From Pseudomonas sp. GGS8 (GTDB lineage: Bacteria > Pseudomonadota > Gammaproteobacteria > Pseudomonadales > Pseudomonadaceae), in contig NZ_JALJWF010000001.1 in the NCBI RefSeq assembly GCF_024168645.1, forward strand, positions 3,413,501 to 3,477,500: a stretch of 64,000 bases of DNA. Reading direction: 5' to 3'. The translations under genes were made by a program, and so were the position numbers. Shown here piece by piece: positions 54,534 to 63,785 of the stretch. Every line of letters starts with the position of its first letter. Position 1 is the stretch's first letter. The notes below the pieces were generated by a model that saw nothing but the letters and a program-made list of their open reading frames with translations, was not told where the DNA came from and made no database searches.

Positions 54534-56445
54534 GGGGGTTGGGTCGTAGCGGGTTGCTCAGGCGTCCGACGATGTCGGCATGACTGTCGAGCAAGCGCAT
54601 GCGCATGAACGATTTGGCGGGCCAATCCAGTTCCAGCAAGGCCTGACGCTCGCTTTCCCAGCGAGCCGGTTCAACGCGCTCGCGCAAGGTTTCGAAGCAC
54701 TGCACAACGTGCGCGGCCAATCGCTCCCAAAGGATATTTTCCGGCACATTCCAGTGGCGGGCACAGAGCAAAGTCAGCTCACCGAGGTGGCACATGAAGG
54801 TGGTGTGCAGGAGTTTGTCGCGGACAAAGCCTGCGTCGTCATACAGGGTCATTTTCGGATCGTGCAACTGGATATCCAGACCCTTGGCGTGCAGGGTTTT
54901 GCGATCAATACGAACGTCACCGAAATCACGCAACAGCAACCGGTTCAACTGCCCGTCAGCGCCCATCACCATGAAACTGTTTTGCTGATGCGCTTCGAAC
55001 GCCACGCCATACAGCAGGTAAATGCCCAGCAGGCTTGGTACGGCAATCGACAGATAATCATCGAAGAACGTCAGCATGGCCTCGCTGTCGTCCCTGCCCT
55101 GAGCCAGTCTTACCCAATCACGCAGCAGCGGTTGTTCGAATTCGTTGACGGCGAACAGGCTGCCGACCGGCACCGCCAACTCGCCTTCTTGCAGCAGAGT
55201 CAGCGGGTTGTCGCGATACAGCACGCCAGCATGCCGGGAGCGCTCGTCATCGGCCGGCAGTGGTGCGTAATGCACGCCGATGCGCTCTGGAACGATGTTC
55301 AGCAGGCGCTGAATCTGCGGCTCCTGATCGAGGATATCCAGTATCAGTTGGCTGATGCGCGGACCCATTCGGGCCGAGCGCGGCGACACGGTGCGCTGCA
55401 CGCTGGTCAGGCGCAAAGCCACTGGCAGTTTGACCATCGGTGCTGTGCGACTGGCCTGCGGGAGGACCGTGCGGAAGGACATGGTCGGGTGGCCGGTAAA
55501 AGCAACGATGTCAGTGACGATCAACAGGTTGTCGGCGATCTCGTTGGCGAACGAATGTGGCAGCTCTTCATGGGCTTGCCATGGGTGCGACGGAAGCGGG
55601 AGGTAGTCTTTTGCGTCCAGGCCCAGCTGCTGCAAGTGGTGTTGCAATTGCTCGGCGGCCTGTGGGAAGTGACCTTGCCACCAATCCCAGTAGTCCGTGG
55701 TGCCAGCCAGCGCTTCAACATGTGCGTACTGGCGGTGCAGGGCGCACAGCACAATCGGAAAACTCGCTTCGAATTCTGGCGAGAAAGCGATGACCTGAGC
55801 GGCGCTCAAGCCCAGTTTGGTCTTGTAGTTCGGGTGCCACGGGTGGCCGAGGGTGCCCCACTGTTCGAGCAGTGACGTCGGATTCTGGTGGCTGGGGACG
55901 CCTTTGAGCCACGCGAGCAGATTGTCGTCGTAGGTGGTGTCGATTTGCTCTCTCAGGCGTTCGGTCCATCCATGGTGAAACGCCAGGCACAGGGTGTCGT
56001 TGCTGAAGCTGTCATCCAGCTCCTGGGCCAGACGTTCCAGTACCTGCGGGGAGGCTGGCGGATTGAGCTGAGTGCTGAGGTGAGCGAGCAGTTCGCTGGG
56101 CAACTGGATTTTTTGCGGCAGTGTGTCGGGGGTGTGCAGGACGATGCTGCCGCGTACGTCCCAGCTGTTCATTCTGCTGCTGGACAAATGCTCGAAGCAA
56201 AGATGCGCGCCATCGCCAAGCGGCAGCCAGCAGCGGCTGGTGTCGTCGTATTCGCAGGTGTCGGGGTCAATCAGCTCTTCACGGAACAGCGCCTGGATCA
56301 GGCGTTGGAAACAGCGCTGGGCGGCGGGCTCCAGTGCATTGCTCAAATGATCGAGCGTGATGCGGTGGGACTGGAAAGCCTGAGTACCGAGAGCTTCGCT
56401 CCAGTGAGCGAGCAATTGCTGCTGTTGTTGCGTGTAATCGCGCAT
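54523..56445 (-). CDS. NRPS-independent siderophore synthetase (IucA/IucC family)
   Basis: A 640-residue NIS synthetase that condenses a carboxylate such as citrate with an amine or alcohol using ATP. GHPWHPNYKTKLG (about 199-211) is the family's HPxxKxxxG ATP-site motif. PSHPWQ, GHPTMSFRTVLP and FEAHQQNSFMV are also conserved. The ferric iron-transporter-like C-domain follows (about 440-640). It is the only synthetase in the locus. It is preceded by a probable Fur box and followed by exporter and receptor genes. The product is unknown; rhizoferrin-type molecules are made by single NIS enzymes elsewhere. Confidence 0.93.
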   Translation of the reverse strand: MRDYTQQQQQLLAHWSEALGTQAFQSHRITLDHLSNALEPAAQRCFQRLIQALFREELIDPDTCEYDDTSRCWLPLGDGAHLCFEHLSSSRMNSWDVRGSIVLHTPDTLPQKIQLPSELLAHLSTQLNPPASPQVLERLAQELDDSFSNDTLCLAFHHGWTERLREQIDTTYDDNLLAWLKGVPSHQNPTSLLEQWGTLGHPWHPNYKTKLGLSAAQVIAFSPEFEASFPIVLCALHRQYAHVEALAGTTDYWDWWQGHFPQAAEQLQHHLQQLGLDAKDYLPLPSHPWQAHEELPHSFANEIADNLLIVTDIVAFTGHPTMSFRTVLPQASRTAPMVKLPVALRLTSVQRTVSPRSARMGPRISQLILDILDQEPQIQRLLNIVPERIGVHYAPLPADDERSRHAGVLYRDNPLTLLQEGELAVPVGSLFAVNEFEQPLLRDWVRLAQGRDDSEAMLTFFDDYLSIAVPSLLGIYLLYGVAFEAHQQNSFMVMGADGQLNRLLLRDFGDVRIDRKTLHAKGLDIQLHDPKMTLYDDAGFVRDKLLHTTFMCHLGELTLLCARHWNVPENILWERLAAHVVQCFETLRERVEPARWESERQALLELDWPAKSFMRMRLLDSHADIVGRLSNPLRPNPHAR

Positions 56446-56512
56446 CAGGTCCGACTCCTTCTGGACAATTGATTCTGAAAGCGCGCAAAGAATACCGTTT
56501 TGAAAAATTAAT

Positions 56513-56531
56513 GCAAATGATAGTGGTTCAT
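56513..56531 (-). promoter_or_regulatory. Probable Fur box
   Basis: GCAAATGATAGTGGTTCAT (plus strand) fits the 19-bp Fur consensus well in the core (AATGATA) and lies 68-86 bases before the NIS synthetase start in an AT-rich leader. This predicts iron-repressed expression of the three-gene operon. Confidence 0.65.
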
Positions 56532-56536
56532 ATTTA

Positions 56537-56550
56537 CACTTTGGAAAGTG
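56537..56550. terminator. Short hairpin between LysR and NIS genes
   Basis: CACTTT, GG, AAAGTG: a perfect 6-bp stem just past the LysR stop. There is no strong T-run, so it may be a weak terminator or part of the promoter region. Confidence 0.3.
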
Positions 56551-56554
56551 ACTT

Positions 56555-57484
56555 TCAGGCTCTGGCCTGCGGTTTGCTCAAGACGATGTAGTGCTCGCCC
56601 ACTTTCTGCGCATAGCACTCCACGACTTGCTGACACAGCGCCACGATTTCCTCGACCCACTCCACACCCACCCGCCACGACACCACCACCGGCAAATTCG
56701 CTGGCCGCTGATCGATCGCCAGCAAGGTCAACTCTCCCCGGGCCAGTTCCTCGGCCACCAGCACCGGCGACAATGCGCCTATACCGAAACCGTCCCGCAG
56801 CAATCGGGTAAGCGCCGACACCGAGTTCACGCAGTTCAGCCGTGGCGCCATGACCCCGTTGGCCTGCATCAGGCTCAAGATGTCCTGGTGCGGACGGGAG
56901 TTTTTCGAATAGGTGATGATCCGCTCCCGCGCCAGGTCGGCGACACCTGAATACTCACGGTTGTAGATGGAATGGCTGGCCACGATCCAGCCCATCGGAT
57001 GACTGGCCAGCTCCAGGCTGCGCACGCTTTCCTGGCGCAGCAGGTCGGTTTGCAGGATCAGATCGAGAAAGCCTTTTTGCAGCTGATCGCAGAGGTTGAG
57101 CGCGGTATCGGCCACCAGCTCGATTTCCACCAGCGGATAGTGATCCATCATCTGTGCCACCAACGGGCTGAGCCAGGTGTGGATCACCGTGTCCATGACG
57201 CCGATCCGCACCCGTCCGGCCTTGCTCGAACGCGTTTCGATCGACTGCTTGAGCGACTGCATCGTCTCCATCATCTGCTCGGCATATTCGAGCACTTTCA
57301 AGCCTTCCGGGGTCAGGCTCACACCACGAGAGTCGCGCAGAAACAGCTTCACCCCGAGTTCGCTTTCGAGCACGGCGATGCGGCTGGAAATCGACGCCTG
57401 GGTGGTGAAGAGCTTGTCTGCCGTCAGGCGAAAACTCTTGAGTCGGGCGACCCAGACAAATGTCTCGAGAAACTTCAGGTTCAT
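56555..57484 (-). CDS. LysR-family transcriptional regulator
   Basis: A 309-residue LysR protein. Winged helix 1-60 (MNLKFLETFVWVARLKSFRL, TTQASISSRIAVLESELG), effector domain about 90-295. It is divergent from the MFS-pxpABC genes with a 160-base shared promoter region, so it is the likely regulator of that module. The inducer could be 5-oxoproline or the MFS substrate; inferred. Confidence 0.88.
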   Translation of the reverse strand: MNLKFLETFVWVARLKSFRLTADKLFTTQASISSRIAVLESELGVKLFLRDSRGVSLTPEGLKVLEYAEQMMETMQSLKQSIETRSSKAGRVRIGVMDTVIHTWLSPLVAQMMDHYPLVEIELVADTALNLCDQLQKGFLDLILQTDLLRQESVRSLELASHPMGWIVASHSIYNREYSGVADLARERIITYSKNSRPHQDILSLMQANGVMAPRLNCVNSVSALTRLLRDGFGIGALSPVLVAEELARGELTLLAIDQRPANLPVVVSWRVGVEWVEEIVALCQQVVECYAQKVGEHYIVLSKPQARA

Positions 57485-57644
57485 GGGGTCAGCTCGTGGA
57501 TAAAGTTTTTCTTATGTCTAGGGCGGGGTTTTATTAGTTGGACGCAGCAGGGCCAACCGCCCAAAAATCAGGCCATCCGGTTCCCACGATAGGCGTCGTC
57601 GGGGCTCAGAACAATACCAATAAAATATGCACGGAGATTTTGCC

Positions 57645-58931
57645 ATGAGTGCGCCCGACACCCTCGACATCCCCAAAGCCACGGCTCGTCCGGGACCTTT
57701 CGACTGGTACCGCAACATCAACAAGCAGGAGCGTCGCACGTTCTGGAGCTGCAAGATCGGCTATGGCCTGGACGGCATGGACACCCAGATGCTCAGCTTC
57801 GTGGTACCGACCTTGATTGCCATGTGGGGCATCACCACCGGCCAGGCCGGGCTGATCCACACCAGCACCCTGATCGCCTCGGCCATCGGTGGTTGGGTGG
57901 CGGGGATTCTCTCCGACCGCATCGGTCGGGTGCGTACCTTGCAACTGACGGTGCTGTGGTTTGCGTTCTTCACATTCCTCTGCGGCTTCGCCCAGAACTA
58001 CGAGCAACTGTTGGTTAGCCGCACGTTGATGGGCTTCGGTTTCGGTGGTGAATGGACCGCCGGCGCGGTGCTGATGGGCGAAGTGATTCGCGCCAAGGAC
58101 CGTGGCAAAGCCGTCGGCATGGTGCAATCGGGTTGGGCATTGGGTTGGGGGCTGACAGCCATTCTGTATGCGCTGCTGTTCTCGGTGTTGCCGCCGGAAG
58201 ACGCCTGGCGTGCGCTGTTCATCCTGGGCATCGTGCCGGCGATTTTCGTGATCTTCGTCCGTCGCCTGGTCAAGGATCCGGAAATCTACCGCGAAGCCAA
58301 AGCCAGGCAAGAGCCAAGCAACCCGGCGAAGTTTTACGAGATTTTCGCCCCCGGCATCCTCTTCACCACGATTCGCGCGTCGATACTGACCACCGGCGCA
58401 CTCGGCGGTTACTACGCGATCACCTCCTGGCTGCCGACGTTTCTGAAAAACGAACGGGGCTTGAGCGTACTCGGCACGGGTGGTTATCTGGCGATGGTGA
58501 TCATCGGGTCCTACATCGGATACGTCATCAGCGCGTATTTGACTGACATCCTCGGTCGTAAAAAGAACTTCATTCTGTTCGCCGTCGGCTCATTCACCAT
58601 TGTTCTGCTGTACACCCAATTGCCCGTCAGCAATGGCGTGATGCTCTGGTTGGGCTTCCCCTTGGGCTTCTTCGCTTCGGGGATTTTCAGTGGCATGGGG
58701 TCGTTTCTGACCGAGTTGTTTCCCACGCGAATTCGCGGCTCGGGCCAGGGCTTTTGCTACAACATCGGTCGGGCGCTGGCGGCATTGTTCCCGCTGCTGA
58801 TCGGTTTGCTCAGCCAGAAGGTGCCATTGAGCGTGGGAATCGGGGCTTTCGCGGCGGTGTCCTATGGGGTGGTGATCCTGGCGGCACTCAGCTTGCCGGA
58901 AACCCGGGGCAAACAACTCGACGCCGAATAA
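57645..58931 (+). CDS. MFS transporter (aromatic acid:H+ symporter / metabolite type)
   Basis: A 428-residue MFS permease with twelve predicted helices. The A-like loop reads GILSDRIGRVRTLQ, and GFGFGGEWTAGAVLMGE is the helix 4 segment of the AAHS/sugar-acid group. The ribosome binding site ACGGAG is preceded by an A-rich leader (57610-57625) close to the Hfq/Crc motif. Followed after about 80 bases by pxpA, so it may bring in 5-oxoproline or a related compound. Substrate unproven. Confidence 0.85.
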   Translation: MSAPDTLDIPKATARPGPFDWYRNINKQERRTFWSCKIGYGLDGMDTQMLSFVVPTLIAMWGITTGQAGLIHTSTLIASAIGGWVAGILSDRIGRVRTLQLTVLWFAFFTFLCGFAQNYEQLLVSRTLMGFGFGGEWTAGAVLMGEVIRAKDRGKAVGMVQSGWALGWGLTAILYALLFSVLPPEDAWRALFILGIVPAIFVIFVRRLVKDPEIYREAKARQEPSNPAKFYEIFAPGILFTTIRASILTTGALGGYYAITSWLPTFLKNERGLSVLGTGGYLAMVIIGSYIGYVISAYLTDILGRKKNFILFAVGSFTIVLLYTQLPVSNGVMLWLGFPLGFFASGIFSGMGSFLTELFPTRIRGSGQGFCYNIGRALAALFPLLIGLLSQKVPLSVGIGAFAAVSYGVVILAALSLPETRGKQLDAE

Positions 58932-59009
58932 CCGAGTGTTCAGTAACTGATAATCTGAGGGGCATATGCCCTTCAGCTAAAAAGACAAAAGCCTACAGGA
59001 GTGTTCACC

Positions 59010-59762
59010 GTGAACCGCCTGCTATTGAACTGCGACATCGGCGAGAGTTTTGGCAACTGGACCATGGGTCTGGACGCCGAGGTCATGCCCTTCATCGACT
59101 GCGCCAACATCGCCTGCGGCTTTCATGCCGGCGACCCGAGCATCATGCGCAAGACCGTTAGCCTGGCCCTGAGCAACGGCGTGCAGATCGGCGCGCATCC
59201 GGCCTATCAGGACCTGGTCGGTTTCGGTCGCCGTTCCATGGCGTATACCGCCCAGGAACTGCAGGACCTGTTGCACTACCAGATCGGTGCCCTCGACGGC
59301 ATTTGCCGGGCTCAGGGCGGCCGGGTGAGTTACGTCAAACCCCATGGCGCGATGTACAACGACATGATGGCCAACCCGGCGCAATTGCGCGCGGTGATCC
59401 AGGCCGTGGCGGCCTATGACCGGACACTGCCGCTGATGCTGATGGCCACCCGCGACAACAGTGCGGCCCAGCAATTGGGCGACGAATACGGCGTGACCTT
59501 GTGGTTTGAAGCCTTCGCCGATCGTGCCTACGACAGCGCCGGCAGACTGGTCTCGCGGCAACTGCCGGGGGCCGTGCATCACGATCCCGAGAAAATCATT
59601 GAACAGGCGCTGATCATTGCCCGCGGTGACAACCTCACGGCCAACGACGGCAGCACCTTGCACTTGCGGGCCAATACCTTGTGCGTACACGGCGACAATG
59701 CCAGTTCGGTGGCCGCCGTGCGGCGCATTCGCGAGGCCTTGAATCAGCAGAGCGCATCATGA
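59010..59762 (+). CDS. pxpA: 5-oxoprolinase subunit A (LamB/YcsF family)
   Basis: A 250-residue protein of the PxpA family, which with PxpB and PxpC hydrolyses 5-oxoproline to glutamate with [17 protein letters not shown] at the start, [17 protein letters not shown] and [14 protein letters not shown] are diagnostic. GTG 59010 is chosen because AGGAG (58997-59001) is well spaced; GTG 59001 is the alternative. ATGA overlap with pxpB. Confidence 0.93.
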   Translation: MNRLLLNCDIGESFGNWTMGLDAEVMPFIDCANIACGFHAGDPSIMRKTVSLALSNGVQIGAHPAYQDLVGFGRRSMAYTAQELQDLLHYQIGALDGICRAQGGRVSYVKPHGAMYNDMMANPAQLRAVIQAVAAYDRTLPLMLMATRDNSAAQQLGDEYGVTLWFEAFADRAYDSAGRLVSRQLPGAVHHDPEKIIEQALIIARGDNLTANDGSTLHLRANTLCVHGDNASSVAAVRRIREALNQQSAS

Positions 59763-60463
59763 AGCCACGGGTGGAAGTGGTGGCGCTCGATTGCCTGATG
59801 GTGCGCCTGTTCGATGAAATTGCCGAGGCCAACATGCCGTGGATGCTGGCGGCCAGTGAGCGTCTACGAGAAGCATTCGCCAGCCATTTGATCGATCTGG
59901 TGCCGTCCTACACGACGTTGATGGTGCATTACGATCTGATGGGATTGAACCCGGCCCGGGCCCGGGAGTTGATTGCAGAAGCCCTGATCGATTTGACGCC
60001 CAACGCTCGGGCCAAGGGTAAATGCCATGTGCTGCCGGTCTGGTATGACCCGAGTGTCGGCCCGGAACTTGGCTTGTTATCTCAACGCAGCGGACTAGCG
60101 GTGCAAGAGGTGATCCGCCGCCATAGCGAACACGAGTATCAGGTGTTCGCGTTGGGCTTTGCGCCGGGGTTCGCGTTCATGGGGTTGGTGGAAGAAGTGT
60201 TGGCCGCACCGCGTCTGAGTACTCCGCGCAAAAAAGTCGCCGCCGGGAGTGTCGGTATCGCCGAACGCCAGACGGCGGCTTATCCGGTGGTGTCCCCTGG
60301 CGGCTGGAACCTGATCGGCCGCACCCCGGCCAAATTGTTCGACCGCGAACGCGAGGGCTACAGCCTGATGCAACCGGGCGACACGGTGCGCTTCGAAGCG
60401 GTCAGTCATGCCGAGTTCATCAACCTGGGCGGTGATGACACGCCGTTGGAGACCGTGGAATGA
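59759..60463 (+). CDS. pxpB: 5-oxoprolinase subunit B (KipI family)
   Basis: A 234-residue carboxyltransferase-domain (KipI-type) protein. [20 protein letters not shown] (in the middle) and [19 protein letters not shown] followed by [16 protein letters not shown] are family hallmarks. It starts in an ATGA overlap with pxpA and ends in an ATGA overlap with pxpC, so the three subunits are translationally coupled. Confidence 0.94.
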   Translation: MKPRVEVVALDCLMVRLFDEIAEANMPWMLAASERLREAFASHLIDLVPSYTTLMVHYDLMGLNPARARELIAEALIDLTPNARAKGKCHVLPVWYDPSVGPELGLLSQRSGLAVQEVIRRHSEHEYQVFALGFAPGFAFMGLVEEVLAAPRLSTPRKKVAAGSVGIAERQTAAYPVVSPGGWNLIGRTPAKLFDREREGYSLMQPGDTVRFEAVSHAEFINLGGDDTPLETVE

Positions 60464-61377
60464 GCCGACTGACGATTGAAGCAAGTACACCGCTGTGCCT
60501 GTTTCAGGACGCCGGGCGATTTGGCGTGCGGCATCTGGGCGTGACCCAGGGCGGCGGGCTGGATTGGCGATCGATGTCGTGGGCCAATTGGCTGCTGGGC
60601 AATGGGCTGGATGCGCCGGTGATCGAAATCACCCTCGGCGGATTCAGTGTGGTGGCCGAGGACGATTGCTTGCTGGCATTGGCTGGCGCCGATCTTGGGG
60701 CGCAGATTGACGGTCAGGCCCTGGCGCCGTGGCGCAGTTTCAAACTGGGCAAAGGTCAGCGATTGCAATTCACGCAACCGCTGCTCGGCGCTCGGGCGTA
60801 CCTCGCGGCACCGGGCGGGTTTGATGCGCCGAAGGTGCTGGGCAGCACTGCGACGGTGGTGCGTGAAGAACTCGGCGGTCTCGACGGCATGGGCCGGGCG
60901 TTGGCCAAAGGTGCGTCGTTGAAGTACTCCGCTGAAGCACCGCTGCTGGTACGGGAGCTGCCTCGCGAGCACGTTCCGGAGTTCAACCTCAATGCACCGC
61001 TGGACCTGGTGCTTGGTGCGCAAATCGGTGAATTCAGCGGGCAGAGTCTGTTTGATGCGTTCAACAGCGCCTGGACCCTCGACAGCCGCGCCGATCGCAT
61101 GGGCATTCGTCTGTTGGGAACGGCGTTGCAGTATCAGGGCAAGCCGATGATTTCCGAAGGCATCCCGCTGGGCGCGGTCCAGGTGCCGCCGGATGGGCAG
61201 CCGATTGTGTTGCTCAATGACCGGCAGACCATTGGCGGGTATCCGCGGTTGGGGGCGTTGACGCCGTTGGCGTTGGCACGGTTGGCGCAGTGTTTACCGG
61301 GGGCGAAGGTGCGGTTGAGACCGGTGGTGCAGGATGTCGCGCATCGCGAGCACGTCGAGTATTTGCGCCGGTTTTAA
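60460..61377 (+). CDS. pxpC: 5-oxoprolinase subunit C (KipA family)
   Basis: A 305-residue biotin-dependent-carboxyltransferase-like (KipA) subunit. QDAGRFGVRHLGVTQGGGLD near the N-terminus, RAYLAAPGGFDAPKVLGS and SRADRMGIRLLG are typical; SEGIPLGAVQVPPDGQPIVL is the conserved late segment. Forms the catalytic partner of PxpB. Last gene of the module, followed by a composite palindrome. Confidence 0.94.
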   Translation: MSRLTIEASTPLCLFQDAGRFGVRHLGVTQGGGLDWRSMSWANWLLGNGLDAPVIEITLGGFSVVAEDDCLLALAGADLGAQIDGQALAPWRSFKLGKGQRLQFTQPLLGARAYLAAPGGFDAPKVLGSTATVVREELGGLDGMGRALAKGASLKYSAEAPLLVRELPREHVPEFNLNAPLDLVLGAQIGEFSGQSLFDAFNSAWTLDSRADRMGIRLLGTALQYQGKPMISEGIPLGAVQVPPDGQPIVLLNDRQTIGGYPRLGALTPLALARLAQCLPGAKVRLRPVVQDVAHREHVEYLRRF

Positions 61378-61379
61378 CT

Positions 61380-61525
61380 GTGGCGAGGGGGCTTGTCGGA
61401 ACGCCGCATCGCCCCGTTCGGCTGCGCAGCAGTCGCAAAACCATTGCATGCGGTGTGTCTGATACATCGCGATTGCAGATTTCGGGGTCGCTTTGCAACC
61501 CAACGGGGGCAAGCCCCCTCGCCAC
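61380..61525. repeat. Composite palindrome (GTGGCGAGGGGGCTTG family)
   Basis: The left arm GTGGCGAGGGGGCTTG continues TCGGAACGCCGCATCGCCCC, identical to the copy at 2730. The right arm is the shorter AACGGGGGCAAGCCCCCTC then GCCAC, as in the 40661 copy. It is therefore a hybrid of two arm types, between convergent pxpC and the VWA gene. Confidence 0.85.
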
Positions 61526-61537
61526 CGATGCAATGCT

Positions 61538-62716
61538 TTATTTGGAAAGAAACCGCATCCCTTCCTCCAACCCCCGCAACGTCAGCGGATACATCTGATC
61601 GTCGATCAAATCCCGCACGATGTTGGTCGAGGAGGTGTAGCCCCAGGTGTCTTTCGGGTACGGGTTGATCCAGATGAGTTTCTTGTACTTTTCCTTGAAC
61701 CGCTGCATCCACACGTAACCGGCTTCTTCGTTCCAGTGCTCGACGCTGCCGCCGGCCTGAGTGATTTCATAGGGCGCCATGGCGGCGTCGCCGATGAAGA
61801 TCACTTTGTAGTCGGCGCCGTACTTGTGCAGCAAGTCCTGGGTGGCGGTGCGCTCCGAGGTGCGGCGCATGTTGTTCTTCCACACCGATTCATAAATGAA
61901 GTTGTGGAAGTAGAAATACTCCAGATGCTTGAACTCGGTCTTGCAGGCCGAGAACAACTCTTCACAGATCTTCACATGGGCGTCCATCGAGCCGCCGATG
62001 TCGAACAGCAGCAACAGCTTGACGGTGTTGCGCCGCTCCGGACGCATCTGGATGTTCAGCAACCCGGCGTCGCGCGCTGTGTGGTCGATGGTACCGTCGA
62101 TGTCCAGTTCTTCCGCCGCGCCCTGACGGGCGAATTTACGCAAGCGACGCAGGGCGACCTTGATGTTGCGCGTGCCCAGTTCGACCGAATCGTCGAGGTT
62201 CTTGTACTCGCGCTGATCCCAGACCTTGGCCGCTTTGCCCTGACGCTTGCCGGCATCGCCGACCCGAATGCCTTCCGGGTTGAAGCCGCCGGAACCGAAC
62301 GGGCTGGTGCCGCCGGTGCCGATCCATTTGTTGCCGCCGGCGTGGCGTTCTTTCTGTTCTTCCAGGCGTTTCTTGAACTCTTCGATCAGCTTGTCCAGGC
62401 CGCCGAGGGACTGGATCGCGGCCCGCTCTTCGTCGGTCAGGGATCGTTCGAATTCCTTGCGCAGCCAGTCTTCGGGGATCAACGCCTGAAGGTGATCGTC
62501 GAGTTTTTCCAGGCCATTGAAGTAGGCACTGAAGGCCCGGTCGAACTTGTCGAAATGCCGTTCGTCCTTCACCAGAATCGCCCGCGACAAGTAATAAAAC
62601 TCGTCCATGTCGGCGAAGGTCACGCGCTGCTTCAGCGCGTTGATCAGGTCCAGCAGCTCGCGCACCGAGACCGGTACCTTGGCCGCGCGCATTTCATTGA
62701 ACAGATTGAGCAGCAT
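61538..62716 (-). CDS. VWA domain protein (CoxE-like)
   Basis: A 392-residue protein. N-terminal helical region 1-125; a Gly-rich linker (about 133-155); then a von Willebrand A domain with the MIDAS motif D-I-G-G-S (239-243) and MAPYEITQAGGSVEHWN later. It pairs with the MoxR ATPase 21 bases upstream. MoxR/VWA pairs act as chaperones for metallo-enzymes or complexes; the client here is unknown. Confidence 0.87.
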   Translation of the reverse strand: MLLNLFNEMRAAKVPVSVRELLDLINALKQRVTFADMDEFYYLSRAILVKDERHFDKFDRAFSAYFNGLEKLDDHLQALIPEDWLRKEFERSLTDEERAAIQSLGGLDKLIEEFKKRLEEQKERHAGGNKWIGTGGTSPFGSGGFNPEGIRVGDAGKRQGKAAKVWDQREYKNLDDSVELGTRNIKVALRRLRKFARQGAAEELDIDGTIDHTARDAGLLNIQMRPERRNTVKLLLLFDIGGSMDAHVKICEELFSACKTEFKHLEYFYFHNFIYESVWKNNMRRTSERTATQDLLHKYGADYKVIFIGDAAMAPYEITQAGGSVEHWNEEAGYVWMQRFKEKYKKLIWINPYPKDTWGYTSSTNIVRDLIDDQMYPLTLRGLEEGMRFLSK

Positions 62717-62737
62717 GGCGATCGCCCTTATTGATAC

Positions 62738-63583
62738 TTAGCGAGAGCCGCGACGGCTCATGAACGCCAGACGCTCAAGCAGTTGCACGTCCTGCTCGTT
62801 CTTCACCAAGGCGCCGGCCAGCGGCGGAATAGCCTTGGTCGGATCGCGTTCGCGCAGCACCGCTTCGCCGATGTTGTCGGCCATCAGCAGTTTCAGCCAG
62901 TCCACCAGTTCGGAAGTCGAGGGCTTCTTCTTCAGGCCCGGCACCTTGCGCACGTCGAAGAACACGTCCAACGCTTCGCTGACCAGGTCTTTCTTGATGT
63001 CCGGGTAGTGCACGTCGACGATCTTCTGCAGCGTCACGCGATCGGGGAATGCGATGTAATGGAAGAAGCAGCGGCGCAGGAAGGCGTCCGGCAGTTCTTT
63101 TTCGTTGTTGGAGGTAATGATGATGATCGGACGTTTCTTGGCCTTGATGGTCTCGTCGATCTCGTAAACGTAGAACTCCATCCTGTCGAGTTCTTGTAGC
63201 AAGTCGTTGGGGAACTCGATGTCGGCCTTGTCGATTTCGTCGATCAGCAGAATCACCCGCTCTTCGGACTCGAAAGCCTCCCAGAGCTTGCCCTTTTTCA
63301 GGTAGTTGCGAACGTCGTGAACCTTGTCCACACCCAGTTGCGAATCCCGCAGGCGGCTGACCGCGTCGTACTCGTACAGGCCTTGATGTGCCTTGGTGGT
63401 GGATTTGATGTGCCAGGTAATCAACTTGGCGTCGAAGGACTCGGCCAGTTGCTCGGCGAGCATGGTCTTGCCGGTGCCTGGCTCACCCTTGACCAGCAGT
63501 GGCCGCTCCAGGGTGATAGCGGCGTTGACCGCCAGCTTCAGGTCATCGGTGGCGACGTAGGCCTGGGTGCCTTCGAACTTCAT
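62738..63583 (-). CDS. MoxR-family AAA+ ATPase
   Basis: A 281-residue AAA+ ATPase. Walker A is GEPGTGKT (33-40), Walker B ILLIDEIDKAD with Asp115/Glu116, and sensor 1 IIIITSNNEKELPDAFLRRC. It is of MoxR type and works with the downstream VWA protein as a chaperone-like unit. First gene of the pair. Confidence 0.92.
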   Translation of the reverse strand: MKFEGTQAYVATDDLKLAVNAAITLERPLLVKGEPGTGKTMLAEQLAESFDAKLITWHIKSTTKAHQGLYEYDAVSRLRDSQLGVDKVHDVRNYLKKGKLWEAFESEERVILLIDEIDKADIEFPNDLLQELDRMEFYVYEIDETIKAKKRPIIIITSNNEKELPDAFLRRCFFHYIAFPDRVTLQKIVDVHYPDIKKDLVSEALDVFFDVRKVPGLKKKPSTSELVDWLKLLMADNIGEAVLRERDPTKAIPPLAGALVKNEQDVQLLERLAFMSRRGSR

Positions 63584-63752
63584 CTGCTAATCCTCGAACG
63601 GTAACGCCGACCTGAGCGAGGCAGGGCGGGGCGCAATAGTTGTAGTGTCCGACTATAACGCGCACCCCGGTCGACTGTGAACGCAGACGGGTTATTCAGT
63701 CTCTGAATGGGGCGTCACATCTTGACTCAGTCTCGGCTGCTGGCCAGTATTG

Positions 63753-63777
63753 AGCTATCGCCATTTTGGCGATAGCT
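63753..63777. promoter_or_regulatory. Perfect 11-bp inverted repeat before the DUF4160 gene
   Basis: AGCTATCGCCA, TTT, TGGCGATAGCT: a perfect 11-bp dyad ending 8 bases before ATG 63786. It overlaps the place where a ribosome binding site should be, and no AGGAG is visible. It could be an operator for autoregulation or an RNA hairpin controlling translation. Confidence 0.6.
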
Positions 63778-63785
63778 TGCCGGGC

